DNA from: Homalodisca vitripennis
Taxonomy: Eukaryota; Arthropoda; Insecta; Hemiptera; Cicadellidae
Direction of reading: 5' to 3'
Length of the DNA: 64,000 nt
Assembly (NCBI RefSeq): GCF_021130785.1
Contig: NC_060215.1
Location: forward strand, 114,848,501-114,912,500
Positions 24,720 through 35,699 of this stretch are shown piece by piece. The translations under genes were made by a program, and so were the position numbers. The notes below the pieces were generated by a model. That model did not search any database. It worked only from the letters and a program-made list of their open reading frames with translations, and was not told the origin of the DNA. Position 1 is the stretch's first letter. The number at the start of each line of letters is the position of its first letter.

Positions 24720-25515
24720 ATATCAAGAGGTTTCAAAAAAACAAATGGCTTTTAAAACCCCTTATGGGGAAACATACTCAAATTGTAAGAAACGAGGTCT
24801 GAGATTGAATGGTTAGCGATAATAACCATAAAAGTTTTATTTCGGTAAGCATATTTGCACGATAAACAGAACCCTAAATATTATTCAGTGTTTTTGACCC
24901 GCATAAAAATAATAAAGCATTTTGCATCCTGAATATTTTTGAGGTTAAAGAATATCTCTTCCTTTCATCAATTGGATATTTAATTCTAAGAAGTATAATT
25001 CTCCAATAAATGAGATAATGAGATAATGATTTATTTTCGATAAATATTTACAATTTAATCATAAATTACTCATTTGAAAATACTAAACCATCTTTAACCA
25101 GTTGCGATGGTTTAGCAATACATAAAAAAAACATAACTTAGAGTCTACCTTTACAAAATAAATAGTGCGACGAGCTCGTGCAACATCTTAACCAAACACA
25201 GTATGTACACTACCTAAATCAATAAAAACAACATACAAAAAACAATAGTCAGAGCATAATTAGACAAAAGCAAAGCTTCACTTCTAATAAAAAAATATGT
25301 GACATCATAAGTAACATAACAAAATGTCGTAGCTAAGATATAATCAAATTGAAATTAACAAAGTTCCACAAAAGAAAATACTAATAACAATAATGATTGA
25401 ACTGTAATATTGTACTAAGTATCCGTAAAAGAAACAAAAATAAACAAAAAATAGCATAATCTTACTCAAAATATTATTTCAAACTTATTCACATTCAGCA
25501 AAATATACCAAATCA
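24720..25515. other. AT-rich desert
   Basis: Nothing recognisable apart from a short GAGATAAT duplication near 25,012-25,028. Confidence 0.45.
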
Positions 25516-25517
25516 GA

Positions 25518-26085
25518 CTATCTCCGAATATGTATCAGTATTGACGTGTCCTCAAAGTTAAAAAGCCATTGCTTTAATTTATTTTTAAACCTAATTTTTT
25601 GATCTACACAATTTAATGTCTGCTGGTATTTCATTAAATAGTTTTGCACCTAAAAAAATAAAAGATCTTGTCATTAATGATTTTGAAACTTTTGGTTTTC
25701 TTAATAAATTGGCTGATTTACTACGTGTGTTATGATTATGCATTATAAGCTCGGTTTCATTATTGCCACTACGAATAAAGAAAATTTGAAGAACCTTGAA
25801 GATATATAAATGTTGTAAAGGTAATATATTTAGTTGATTAAATAGATTAAAAGATGATTCTCTTTTATTTTTATGTGATATAATCCTAATATAATGATTC
25901 TGCACTGTTCTTACTTTTGTTATTAAATTCTTGAAAGTTCCTCCCCAACAATGAATGCCATATTGTAATTTAGAGTTTATGAGAGCGAAATAGAGTATCT
26001 TTAAAAGCCTTTGGTCACATATATTCCTCAAAAAATAAAATTTTCGAATGCTCCCTTTTAATCCTCTTGTGAAATCAACCTATCA
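25518..26085 (-). pseudogene. LINE ORF2 C-terminus (RT thumb and tail), 5'-truncated
   Basis: The minus strand is open for about 165 codons from near 26,085. It reads RNICDQRLLKILYFALINSK, then LQYGIHCWGG, VRTVQNHYIRII and, further on, HNHNTRSKSANL and AKLFNEIPADIK. This is the end of the reverse transcriptase and the thumb/C-terminal tail of a CR1/Jockey-type non-LTR retrotransposon, in which the LYFALINS-Y-G-I-W-G and H-N/Y-N-T-R motifs are conserved. A shift in an A-run near 25,605 breaks the frame; after it the tail resumes as RFKNKLKQWLFN and stops at 25,518. The catalytic fingers and palm, including YADD, are absent, as expected of a 5'-truncated insertion. Confidence 0.88.
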
Positions 26086-26089
26086 TGTA

Positions 26090-27795
26090 AAAATTACCAC
26101 TTGAAGTGTTAAAAAGTATTGCTTTATGCTGGTAGAAAGGTAGGCAACAATTAAGTTTTCACGGATTTCTTTTTAGAATGGTCTAACACGAAAAAAAGTA
26201 ATTTTTTTTTAAATTCGAGTGGCAACTGACACAATCCCACAATCAGGGGTATAAGCGTTATTTAATTAACACCTAAAGAGTTTATTTGGACATATTCACA
26301 AGTAAATATAAAGATTTTTTAAGAACACGATGGCTCGTCACATAAGAGTGCTTTTTTATGTAAAAATTATTAGATTTATGTTTTTAAACAATCTTAATAA
26401 TGAAGAAGAACCGATCTAATATGTTCTGAACACGTTGAGATTTTTGTTTTCTTCAAGATTATACTACTGTACTTTATGTTGTTGGTTTTTAAATCCTTCA
26501 AATATTCTCATCCTTGTTTTCGCTGATTCCTTTCAAAAAGATCCGTTAAAGTGAAAATGAATACAGGTTGAAAACAGAAAACGGTTACATTGTCTTTAAT
26601 TTTTTAGATTTATTGCTTTATTCGGCTTTTTTATCGTTTTGAGATCTAAACAGGATAGTTTATTAAGGTTTTTAGGATACCTGAGTTTTGAATTTTTTAT
26701 TTTTATTTAGTACTTCTGAATATTAAAAAAATCTGTACGTTTATCTAATTAAAGTTCTTTAATAGGAGTCATTATGTCGTGTATATTAGTGCGATCTTTT
26801 ATCATTAAAATATCACATGACTATATTATTTGTGTTCTGCAATGTTCATTTTCGTAAAATATTACTTATATAATAGTCATATACCAAACCGAGATATATA
26901 AAACAAGTAAGTTCCGCCACAAAGCAATACATAATTCTCCTGTACTCACCTTACTGAGTAAAGATAATTTTCGATCAGTTTTTAAAATATTTTAAATGCT
27001 GCCTTATGTAAATATTTAAATTTATTTAGTTTGATAAAAATAGTTGTAGAAAATCTAAATAGCAAAACATACTAACGGTCTAATTTACTATAATTTTAGG
27101 TTTAATTAATGTGTAAGCTACATCAATATATTTTTATTGCAGTATTAGTCACATACTTTCTTTTGCGTGAATAGTGTTATGGCTTAAACTGTTCTTCATA
27201 TTTCAGATTTTAAGTTAACCAAAATCATGTGCTGTCAACGAAGTTCTATAACACTTCTTATGAGATTTCTCAGAAAATTTATACTAAGAAAATGTAATTT
27301 TAAAGTCAGGATGCGTGGAAATCAGGTCGCTATAAGTGATATCCTCATTACATTATACTAAATCTCTCTCACACACACCTACACTCAAACTTGGATTCCA
27401 TGATTTGATATTTAAAGCGTATAATATTTGTTGCATTACTTCAATTTATAAACAAAAACAATACAAAAAAAAAACAAATATTAAATACACTAATTCATTA
27501 TTATATATTATTAATGTGAAAACACAAAATACAATTAAACTATGGACGTCTATTTCCTCCGGTCTAAATATTTTCGAAAATGTTTTCTTTGACTCACCAA
27601 CATCGAATTTAACTAAGTTTAATAACGTAACAAAACGTAGACGTATCTATATCTATGTAGGAATTAGGTTTGTGTGTTAAACGACTTTTCGTTGTTTCAT
27701 GGCCCTTTAATAGCCATTCAAACTTATTGTAACATCATTGTAACTTTGTTCATTAGGTTTTGGAAATCAACCCTAACAAAGTGAATCATTGTAAT
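26090..27795. other. AT-rich desert
   Basis: No feature recognised. The 114-codon frame at 27,336-27,680 is K/N/I/T-rich and not protein-like. Confidence 0.5.
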
Positions 27796-27799
27796 CTTT

Positions 27800-28200
27800 G
27801 TGAAGGGTTTTAGCCCATCGCGTTACCTACGCACAATAGTGTATACGGGCGCTATGGGATTTCTATGGGTCGACCGGTGCCGGTTAAAGCGTGTTCTGCA
27901 GAGTAATTTCAGGCCCCATAAACCGTCGAGGTGCCTCGGCCTCAACCCCCATTACAGCACAAAAGATCCGGAGCGGAGCGGAGCAGAGTGGAGCACACTT
28001 CTTCTTGCCTTTTCGCGAATCAATAACCCCTCGCCGTGACCCACCCACACACCCCGGCCGCGGCCACAGAGACCCGGGGCGCATGCTCGACACGGCGGCG
28101 CTTCTGTCGCAGTCTGCTGCTCGAAAATAAGTCAAAAACGGCGGCGATACGGTGCTGTTTAATATTGATGACGCAATAGAGCGGAAATGTTGGTAGCGAA
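27800..28200. promoter_or_regulatory. GC/CpG-rich island 7, possible promoter or enhancer
   Basis: This is one of the most CpG-rich blocks in the window. It includes a GGAGC-unit tandem (27,970-27,994), GCCCCATAAACCG (Hox/Caudal-type) and GTCGACCGGTGCCGGTT. Frames are open on both strands for 79-83 codons only because stop codons are AT-rich. No TATA box or splice pair is convincing. A CpG-type promoter or conserved regulatory element is inferred. Confidence 0.38.
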
Positions 28201-28272
28201 AATATTACAAATAAAACACAATAATGCGTGTTTGTGAGCTCTACACTTCATAACTCAATTCGTAGGTTTTTA

Positions 28273-28275
<3 letters not shown>

Positions 28276-28334
<59 letters not shown>
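28276..28334. repeat. (AT)n microsatellite
   Basis: Uninterrupted 59-bp AT array, the same length as the one at 3,316-3,374, flanked by unrelated sequence. Confidence 0.97.
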
Positions 28335-28339
<5 letters not shown>

Positions 28340-28340
<1 letters not shown>

Positions 28341-28980
28341 GACTACGTGTGGTTTTAAAACTAGACGTTCTAACATTTATAATGGGCACGCAAGACAATT
28401 TGCTGTAAATATTTTTCAATTCGCCATGAAAAGCGTTGAACTGTTGTCACTTACTAACTTTATTACTGGCAGTCATCAGCGTGTAGGCTCACAAACAGAG
28501 ATGGCTCATTGTAACATACACTATATAACATCGAATATACCATTTCTCTCGAGAATGGCGTGCCTGCAGCTATCACAGAGGGGAACGAGATTGGCAGAAG
28601 AATCACAGATTTCCTGAAGATGTTGGAGGACAATGGGAGAAATCCCAGTCTCCTAACGAAGTCCTGATAAGTGTCTTATAGCTTAAATTTGCCTTAAATT
28701 AGCTTAAATTAGATGCTGTGGTAGTGATAATAATGTACTCAGATAAAAAACGTATCTCCCTTAGTGACACTTTGCAGAAATTTGAAACTGCAGACAACTT
28801 CAGTGTACGAAAGAGATATTGATATACATAGTGAACTTTGAATTGTCCAATACTTAATCAGATCAGCTCATGCGCACATACATTATGAGAATCATCAGTA
28901 TTGCGGAAATAAACCGCATTTTCTGATTAAATATGTAAATATGGTATAATCACTACGTAGTATTTTTTATTCATCTTTAC
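28340..28980. other. Unassigned balanced-to-AT-rich stretch
   Basis: A 92-codon plus frame (28,339-28,617) has reasonable composition but no domain I recognise. A hairpin-like GGAGAAATCCCAGTCTCC lies near 28,637-28,654. No call is made. Confidence 0.3.
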
Positions 28981-28984
28981 AAGT

Positions 28985-29270
28985 GACTCAGTTTTAGTGG
29001 GTGTCACTAACATTCTAGTTGAAGCAGCTGAGAGAGCTAACTGGCCCCGGCTGTCTGTTGCTCTGCTCCAGGACAGCACAAAGGTGCACGTTATGGCAAC
29101 GTAGTAGGTCTATTGGCCACTAGCCCACACAGCCTTATTAAACACACAGCCAATAAAACGGCCAAAAAGTTGTTAGTACGAGTTATTTAACGCATTACCT
29201 AAGTGCCTTTAAATATTCATTTAATGATGAGGCGTTACTCCAACTGAAGCGCCATCGGTTATGCAACCAA
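28985..29270. promoter_or_regulatory. GC-rich island 8 with Hox/Caudal-type motifs
   Basis: The block contains CTATTGGCCACTAG, then CAGCCAATAAAACGGCC near 29,148 (CCAATAAAAC fits Abdominal-B/Caudal-type sites) and TATTCATTTAATGATG near 29,213. No coding frame. A developmental enhancer is inferred. Confidence 0.33.
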
Positions 29271-29399
29271 GATATCACCTTCTTCTTCTGTGGGGTGTAT
29301 CGCTGCCAAGTATAATGCCTTTTGCACACCCGGAGGTATAATACGAACCCCAATAGTCAGCAGTCCGAAATTAACCGGTTAGGTATAGTGGGGATATTC

Positions 29400-29950
29400 A
29401 CAACGTTATTTAAATGTTCAAAGATGGCCCAATGTTACCTTCCTACGCATGACAAGCAAAGAGCAGGTGCTCGCTAGTTTCCTCTGCTCACTACATCATA
29501 TACAGAGCGAATTGTTTATAAAATTCCGCCTCGTGAAGATGTTTTAAAAAGTCCATGACTCGTAATCAGACCCACTTTATTGTGAACACGTTTCAAAAAA
29601 GTTCTACAGGATTGAAACCTAGGATTTCCATAGAACGCTTAAGGTCATGTCATCTTTAAAGTCCAAGTTTTCGAAGGCGTCATTTCTCACCATATTTTCA
29701 TGACTAAAAATAGTACCATTGTTTATTCTATGGAGGGAGGAAACGATCTGATCCCAAATCCAGACAAGTTGGTGTTTTGGACAAAGGAGTGCAACGCCTT
29801 CGGCGCTATTAGTGAAAATCTAATCATCCTGTTCCTGCACTTCAGGCAAAATTCTAATGAGAACACTCCATAACCGTAGTGACTTCTGCTTGAAAAACTC
29901 TGAGATAGGGATACATACTGACCACCACGTCTCATCAGATACCTTAGTCA
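29400..29950 (-). pseudogene. RNase H domain and C-terminus of an R1/I-like LINE, broken
   Basis: Minus-strand reading with frameshifts gives VFQAEVTTVMEC at 29,898-29,863, the RNase H strand bearing the conserved catalytic glutamate. A QLVWIWDQ segment follows (about 29,772-29,749), then GLITSHGLF, and finally AEETSEHLLFACHA at 29,487-29,446. The last block is the cysteine/histidine-bearing tail found after RNase H in R1, I and Loner-type retrotransposons. RNase H removes the RNA strand after target-primed reverse transcription. Multiple stops and shifts show it is dead. Sequence up to about 30,060 on the same strand may be more of it but I cannot align it. Confidence 0.8.
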
Positions 29951-30802
29951 AGTATAATCATTCACCGGATGATATTTATATCTCCGCAAATCATCATTGT
30001 TCCCAATCTGAAGCCAGTAGTGGAGAAATGCCCGATTTTGCAATTTTCTCTGTACCATAGAATCTTTTTTTTTAATTTGGGTGTTGGCAGAAACTTTTAC
30101 ACACTAGCGGCTGTATATTGTTAACCTTCCTCGATGCCAGTGATGGTCACAAGGGGAAATTTCCATCCTTTAACCTCTATCACTTAGCATCAGTTCTTGT
30201 GCCTCATTCATCCAACGGTGGCATCAACAGGTGCTTTCATCTCGTACTGTTCTCACAAGACCTTAAGATTTTTTTGATGAATTTTTCATCCTCATGTGCC
30301 TGTTAAATGAGAGAACTATTGTGTAAATGCACAACACTTCTGCCTCATGACAACACTTCTGCAAGAAAGCACTCCCTTGTTACTTAAAATAAAAGAAGAA
30401 GAAGAGGTTAATATAATGGTGGTGCTAATATATTATAAACAATTGTAATTACTCGGATTATGAAACATCCTACACACATTTCTCATTAAACGGTAAAAGA
30501 GGATGACTGCGACGAACGAATTCAGCATTTCTAAGGAATGCGAAAACAGTTGTTTTATAAATATAGCACAGCGCGTTTTATTTGTGTTCAAAGAACTATT
30601 TTTAATTATGTTTGCCAGTATTTGTTTTAATTATCTATTATGATGTTTAATGGAAAGTGCATAACTCGCTTTTTTAAATGTCTTGATTATTCAGGCAGTC
30701 CATCAAATACACATAATAACAAAATTGTTTCCAATTTCAGCATAGCTAAATACATGGCAGTGTTAAGATCATGACAGGCTGCAGGTCCGTTTACTACAAA
30801 AA

Positions 30803-30805
<3 letters not shown>
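29951..30805. other. Unassigned stretch left of the compound microsatellite
   Basis: A balanced segment to about 30,300 may be upstream LINE sequence that has decayed past recognition. At 30,329-30,363 ACAACACTTCTGC is duplicated in tandem. The rest is AT-rich. Confidence 0.35.
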
Positions 30806-30807
<2 letters not shown>

Positions 30808-30841
<34 letters not shown>

Positions 30842-30852
30842 TATTGTGTGTT

Positions 30853-30942
<90 letters not shown>

Positions 30943-30952
30943 GTGTGTGTGT
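30808..30952. repeat. Compound microsatellite (TA)n-(TG)n
   Basis: A TA array (30,808-30,834) passes through a short CA/TG hairpin region into a ~98-bp TG array (30,855-30,952), interrupted near 30,941. Long frames here are repeat translations and not genes. Confidence 0.97.
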
Positions 30953-30954
30953 CA

Positions 30955-31440
30955 AGTGGTATTGTATATCCGTCCGTCTGTTGATGTTTCACCTAATACT
31001 GATGAATTTTCAATACTGTTATTACATGTGTATTGCTGATTCTTTATATAAGAGTAATGAAAGTGTTTGTTATTCCACTACGTGAAAATTAAAGAAATAA
31101 CCTCAATATAGAATAAAATATTACATATTGTATATTTTTAACTTATATACACATAAACCATGTATAAACGCCCATGATATTCATTAAAATACAATATTTA
31201 TGTTAATACTGGATATATACATATGTTATAGTTCATTTTTTTCTATACAGTATTAATTAAACCATCCATTGAGATATTTTCATAACCTTTTATTTTATCG
31301 CTATTATTAAATTGCGTATTAATTGAAATTTAGTGTCCTTTTCAATATTTGGTTCATAACTTGAAATTATGAATGGTATATTTCTCTTTAATATAATTGT
31401 ATGAAAATAGTAGCGTAAATAGAAAGTGTCAAAATCACAT
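30955..31440. other. AT-rich sequence upstream of an exon candidate
   Basis: No feature of its own; it would be intron if the exon at 31,476 is real. Confidence 0.35.
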
Positions 31441-31475
31441 CACTTGCTGCCTCCTAATATTTCTTTTCTTTTCAG

Positions 31476-31518
31476 TGTGCAGTGTTTGTTATGGAGGAGC
31501 GTTTTGGATACGTTTTTG
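31476..31518 (+). CDS. Candidate 43-nt internal or start exon, unknown gene
   Basis: Splice signals are unusually complete. There is a CTAAT branch point (A at 31,457, 18-19 nt from the junction), an uninterrupted TTTCTTTTCTTTTCAG acceptor ending at 31,475, and a GGTGAGTAT donor at 31,519. All three frames are open. Frame 1 includes an ATG in good context (GTTATGG, 31,491) and would read MEERFGYVF with one base carried into the next exon. At 43 nt it is not a multiple of three. I do not recognise the peptide and found no convincing partner exon. It could be non-coding RNA or a chance combination. Confidence 0.42.
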
Positions 31519-31519
31519 G

Positions 31520-31900
31520 TGAGTATCAAACAATTCACTATTAATTAGAGTATTGTCTAATAAACATAAAGACAAATAGTATCTAAAATTTACTTTCAAT
31601 TCATGCGTTCAATCTATAAGAAGCACTATTTTATCATGCATGACATCTACTTTTGTTTCACAATTATGCTTAAAAAAGACTCCATGATACGCTCACGCTG
31701 TAAATACGCTGTGAGTCCATTGCATTAAGACTCAAAATTGTTTTATAATGTTCTCAATTTTCTTTTTGTATTTTAAAGTTTCTTGATAATATTTTTCAAA
31801 TTAATCAAAATAAATCGGAATTATTGATGTCTGTTCCTTGTGATCAAAAGCTACACCAAACTTGGCCTACACACTAATATAAATACTGCAAATACTAATA
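31520..31900. other. AT-rich stretch
   Basis: No feature seen between the exon candidate and the SINE tail. Confidence 0.35.
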
Positions 31901-31907
31901 TAAATAA

Positions 31908-31990
31908 TGTAAATAGGTTAAGTGGTAGAGAAGACTTTATAGTCCTAACTTCGCCTCCAATAAACATATTTTTCATTTTCATTTTAATTT
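31908..31990 (+). mobile_element. 3' tail of the 5S-SINE family (or its partner LINE)
   Basis: GGTTAAGTGGTAGAGA, then a GACT-TTAT-AGTC stem, CTAACTTCGCCT and a run of TTTTCA-like repeats. The same order of elements is present in reverse complement at the 22.4-kb 5S-derived SINE. The stem bases differ from that copy but still pair. No 5S head is visible here, so this is a truncated copy or the 3' end of the LINE that shares the tail. Confidence 0.65.
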
Positions 31991-32021
31991 TTAAATATTT
32001 ATGTGTAAATGACTAAACATC

Positions 32022-32220
32022 AAACATAAATAATTTTATAACATGTTGTTTTAATATATATTTAAGATTAAAAGAATGGGTCACCTTGTAAACATAAATA
32101 ATTTAATAACATGTTTTAATATATATTTAATATTAAAAAGATGGGTCACCTTTAAACAGAAATAATTTTATAACATGTTGTTTTAATATATATTTAAGAT
32201 TAAAAAGATGGGTCACCCTT
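32022..32220 (+). repeat. Three-copy tandem repeat, 64-68 bp unit
   Basis: Each unit runs AACATAAATAATTT, ACATGTTGTTTTAATATATA, then GATGGGTCACC. Starts are near 32,022, 32,090 and 32,154. Units are about 90% identical; the second lacks a few bases. It is a minisatellite with a conserved GGGTCACC box. Confidence 0.9.
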
Positions 32221-32224
32221 TAGT

Positions 32225-32640
32225 GTAGAACATTTTAAACTTATTTTTTGTTTTGTTTATTTATTTGTGCTTAGAGGTCATTCATTGTACAATACATGAC
32301 TTAATGACGAAATATGTATTTACAATAACAAATGTTTTCTAAAGATTTTAGATCCCTTTTTATACTAACCAGGCTTACAAATAAATATATATTATGAATA
32401 TGATATGTTGAGAAAAAATCTCAACGTTCAATATAGAAATTAATTTTAAGTTCATTAAGATCATTATATTTTCGTAAGGGAAAGCAAAATACATACACCA
32501 CTACACGTTAATAATATAATTTTAATATAATTTAATGTGTATTATAAAATATACGTCCTTCAATTTAACAGAATAAATTTATTTTTAAATTCCAAATTCG
32601 TAACTAAATAAGGGTTTTAACACTATTTACATAGAGATTA
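32225..32640. other. AT-rich stretch
   Basis: No feature recognised. Confidence 0.4.
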
Positions 32641-32644
32641 TTAT

Positions 32645-32910
32645 AGAGTCTAGTCTCGCGTGGGGCGCGGCGGAGTGGCGTGGCGCAGCGGTACACGGTA
32701 TAGCGGCACGTTGTACTACTATACTTGTGAAAGCTCAGGGATTAAGTCAAGTTAGTATTGAAGCCTTGCTAGGTCACAGTCCAGTGTTACTGTTCAGTAC
32801 ACGTTGGAGATTACAACTGATGCCGGAAATGCAGACTTATACGGGACCGATAGTGGAATGTATGTAAGATGCGCGCTAGTCACATGTGACTAGGTCACGT
32901 GAAGTTATAG
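32645..32910 (+). promoter_or_regulatory. CpG-rich promoter-like block with twin E-box palindromes
   Basis: A sharp CpG cluster (32,650-32,715) precedes TTCAGTA (initiator-like, about 32,793) and an ATG at 32,820. That frame reads MPEMQTYTGPIVEC up to a GTAAGA donor at 32,864. Just downstream lie CTAGTCACATGTGACTAG (an 18-bp perfect palindrome, 32,876-32,893, holding CACATGTG) and TCACGTGA (32,895-32,902). These match M-box and CLEAR-type sites bound by MITF/TFE family bHLH-zip factors. A first exon about 70 nt long is possible but untested. No TATA box is evident, as is usual for CpG promoters. Confidence 0.35.
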
Positions 32911-32914
32911 GGTA

Positions 32915-33890
32915 ATCATTCATGAAATGGGCATTACTTATTATATTGTTGTGTAAGCTGCAAAATGTGAATGTTACCATAACAATCACTAGCATTGGTG
33001 TTGGGATAAACAATGTGAATATTGAGCAAGGTATTAACATGTTTTAGAGTAATGAGTGTTGTTTGACGTTTTGAACTCGTAAAACATAGTGTTCGTGTCC
33101 ATGTATGTGTTTGGAAAGAGTGTCTTTTTCTTGATTTAGTATTTTTCTACCCATTTTACTTTCATCACGGACTATGCATAAATGTGATAACCGGAATATA
33201 GTGGAGGGTTCATACAAATGAAAATACTCTAAGTTTGCAGATAAACATTGCTTTCGCTGTGGCTATGCAACCCATAATCAAATTATAATGATTTACTAGT
33301 TTATCTACTGGAACTGTTCAGCCAAGTAAAACTATAAATTCAGGTTTTAAATTTTCACGGAAGCTTTCAAAACTTACCCAGATATGTCGTACAGTTCGCA
33401 TTGCCTTGTTGTTCTTTTTATATTTATTATACCTGTGGCGTTTTTCTGAGTCACAGTCGCAGTTTCATTAGTGGTGTATTCTCTCTGCTCTGTAGCAGAA
33501 TAGTTAAAAGTTTATGTTGTCAATATTATAATGTTTATTTAATCTTATTTTTATAATGTTATTAACGTACTGTGATATGTGTTGGCACTTTATTATTACA
33601 TTTTATTCCATTTGACTTATCATAAGACTTTTTGTTGAAAATACTGTGCTATTATTTAACGTTAGATGCTTATTATTAAGGTTATTATTATTAAGGTATT
33701 CTAATATTTAAGCAGGTTTCTTTCTCAGACATTTCCGATGTTTCCAAAATAAACTGACAAAAGTTTCTAATCCCTGTTAAGAAATACTAAACCCCGATTC
33801 TGAATGGTCATAATGTGTAACGAGTATATGAAGCTATAATAACAGCTTATATGCAACTTTAAAAGTTTCAGTTTAACATTTTTTGGTTCT
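32915..33890. other. AT-rich stretch
   Basis: No gene recognised; this would be first intron or flank if the block to its left is a promoter. Confidence 0.4.
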
Positions 33891-33894
33891 ATGT

Positions 33895-34340
33895 TAGGTA
33901 GCTAGTTATGTGGGTGCCGTACCCCCACCCCGAAATGCTCCAAAATCCCAAACGGGGCTTTCAATGTCCGGAAATTGGCGGGGACCTGATGTTTCAATGA
34001 AGAGAACGTTTACGAAAACGTCTCTATCACGCATTCACCCTCGCATTGACTAAATTTTATGGACAGTTTGGCGAAGAGGGTAGTGGAAGGGGGAGGGGCA
34101 AAGGTTAAGATGATGCTATTTTGATAAAGTCCCTAAAGCCCTATGGAGGTGGTGATCAGCGCTCCAAGGGGCTAAACAGTCAACTAACCCACAGATCGGC
34201 GAGCGCGCTAGATTATCGCCGGCACTAAAAAATCTTATAGCACGCTTATCTCGGATTAAGCCCTTCTTCGGATCTCTCTTTTCTTTGTGAACAGACACTC
34301 GTAGTTTTACTGGCTGTAAACTGCCGAGATGACAGATAAT
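33895..34340. promoter_or_regulatory. GC-rich island 9 with GATA-type cluster
   Basis: The island carries several WGATAR-like or TTATC cores (TTTTGATAAAG near 34,123, GATTATCGCC near 34,210, CTTATCTCGG near 34,246, CAGATAATG near 34,333) and GGATTAAG (bicoid/Otx-type). The short inverted repeat ACGTTT/AAACGT lies near 34,007-34,022. No coding frame. Candidate enhancer. Confidence 0.38.
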
Positions 34341-34344
34341 GTAG

Positions 34345-35085
34345 TTTTACCGCTAGTTGGTACTGTACTAATAACATGCATTGTTAAAGTACATAACATT
34401 TTAGTTAGATAGTGATGTTTATTATTTAAATTGAGTTTAATATATTATGGTTTCTTTTTAGCTTCAAACTACTAGTAATTCAGACACGAAGCCAAATTAG
34501 TATAAACATTAGGGCAAAGTGTAAAGAACGAAAATAGCTCACGTATGGTAAACTTACTGTTAACTATTCTTTTAGACACACTCGAAAATTCATTACAGAT
34601 TTCAATATTTCTGAACAATGTTTAGTGGAATAATTAATTAAACCCATGAATTATGCGTTAGGGGATGTAAGAAAAAAGTATATTTTTAAGTATGGTTCTT
34701 TCACTGTATTATCGAGGAACTGATTTAAATTCACTGCATCTATGTATGCATGAATATTTAAAACATTGTTTTAAAATGTGTTTTATTAATTATAAATAGA
34801 AAAGGTTTGGTTAATTTATATTAAAAAGTTCTTAAATTATAAAATTCCAATTTATTAGAATTTCTATGATGTTAGAAATAAAAATTTGAAACTAATACTT
34901 CAAATGCCAAACTGTATTTATTTCTTATTAAATTAATTCATCTAGAAACATTTAAATGTTCCACCAACCATTCCAAAAGTAACCTTGTTGGCTAAGAACG
35001 CTAATGTAAAGTATAACATAAAGTTGGTATGTTTGTCTTACGGCTGAATATATATTAAAGTAATAAAACTAATTATACGCGTCGT
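34345..35085. other. AT-rich desert
   Basis: Nothing recognised. Confidence 0.5.
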
Positions 35086-35089
35086 TGTC

Positions 35090-35690
35090 CGGAGTAAAAC
35101 TTGTGTTGTGTTCCTGTGGAAATGATAGCGCTCCAAGATGAGAATAGGAGCGAGTACGACACCCTGCGGGCCGTTGGGGGGTAGGGTGGGCGGTGTGCCC
35201 GGCTATATGCGGTGTACAGGTAGTGTTAATACCGCAGACTGCTCTAATCTAGGCCCTGTTGTCGCCCTTGCCCGTATTTCACTCTAATGTCCTGTTCATC
35301 CCCCAATGAATGTCCACCATTCCCCCTTCTCCCCGGCCGGATTTGAATCCCAATCTCCATATGCATAAGTGTCGCTAACCCTCGGGATTTTCGACTCTTC
35401 CCGTTTGTTTATTCCCGTCAATACACTCTGTGGAATTTTTTAATCCCCCGCCAGATCGATCCCGCATGTCCCGCGACACTTCCGGTGTTATTCGACCCGC
35501 CGACCCTCTCACTCGCTCTCCCGGTTGTATACGAGCCGTTGAAATCTGTTTTCCTCCCACCGTTATGGATGCGATTTTTCACCACCGATGGCCCGAATAA
35601 AACGGGCGTTTTCTGAGTCGGTTTAAGCCTTTTATCTCTGTCAGGTAGCCAGTGTAACGTGGTCGAATATTTCATGATACTGTCCCAACG
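35090..35690. promoter_or_regulatory. GC-rich island 10, candidate regulatory element
   Basis: About 600 bp of GC- and CpG-rich DNA. It begins near AGCGCTCCAAGATGAG and includes a G-run near 35,174-35,190 and a pyrimidine-rich right half. Minus-strand frames of 61 and 85 codons are open but overlap in different phases and have no domain. I interpret it as conserved non-coding DNA. Confidence 0.33.
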
Positions 35691-35699
35691 CTCGAACAG

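Noticed and set aside
27336..27680. 114-codon plus frame
   Set aside because: Rich in K, N, I and T with no domain; typical of AT-rich random frames.
30687..31085. Frames of 63-104 codons over the TG/TA array
   Set aside because: They are translations of a dinucleotide microsatellite.
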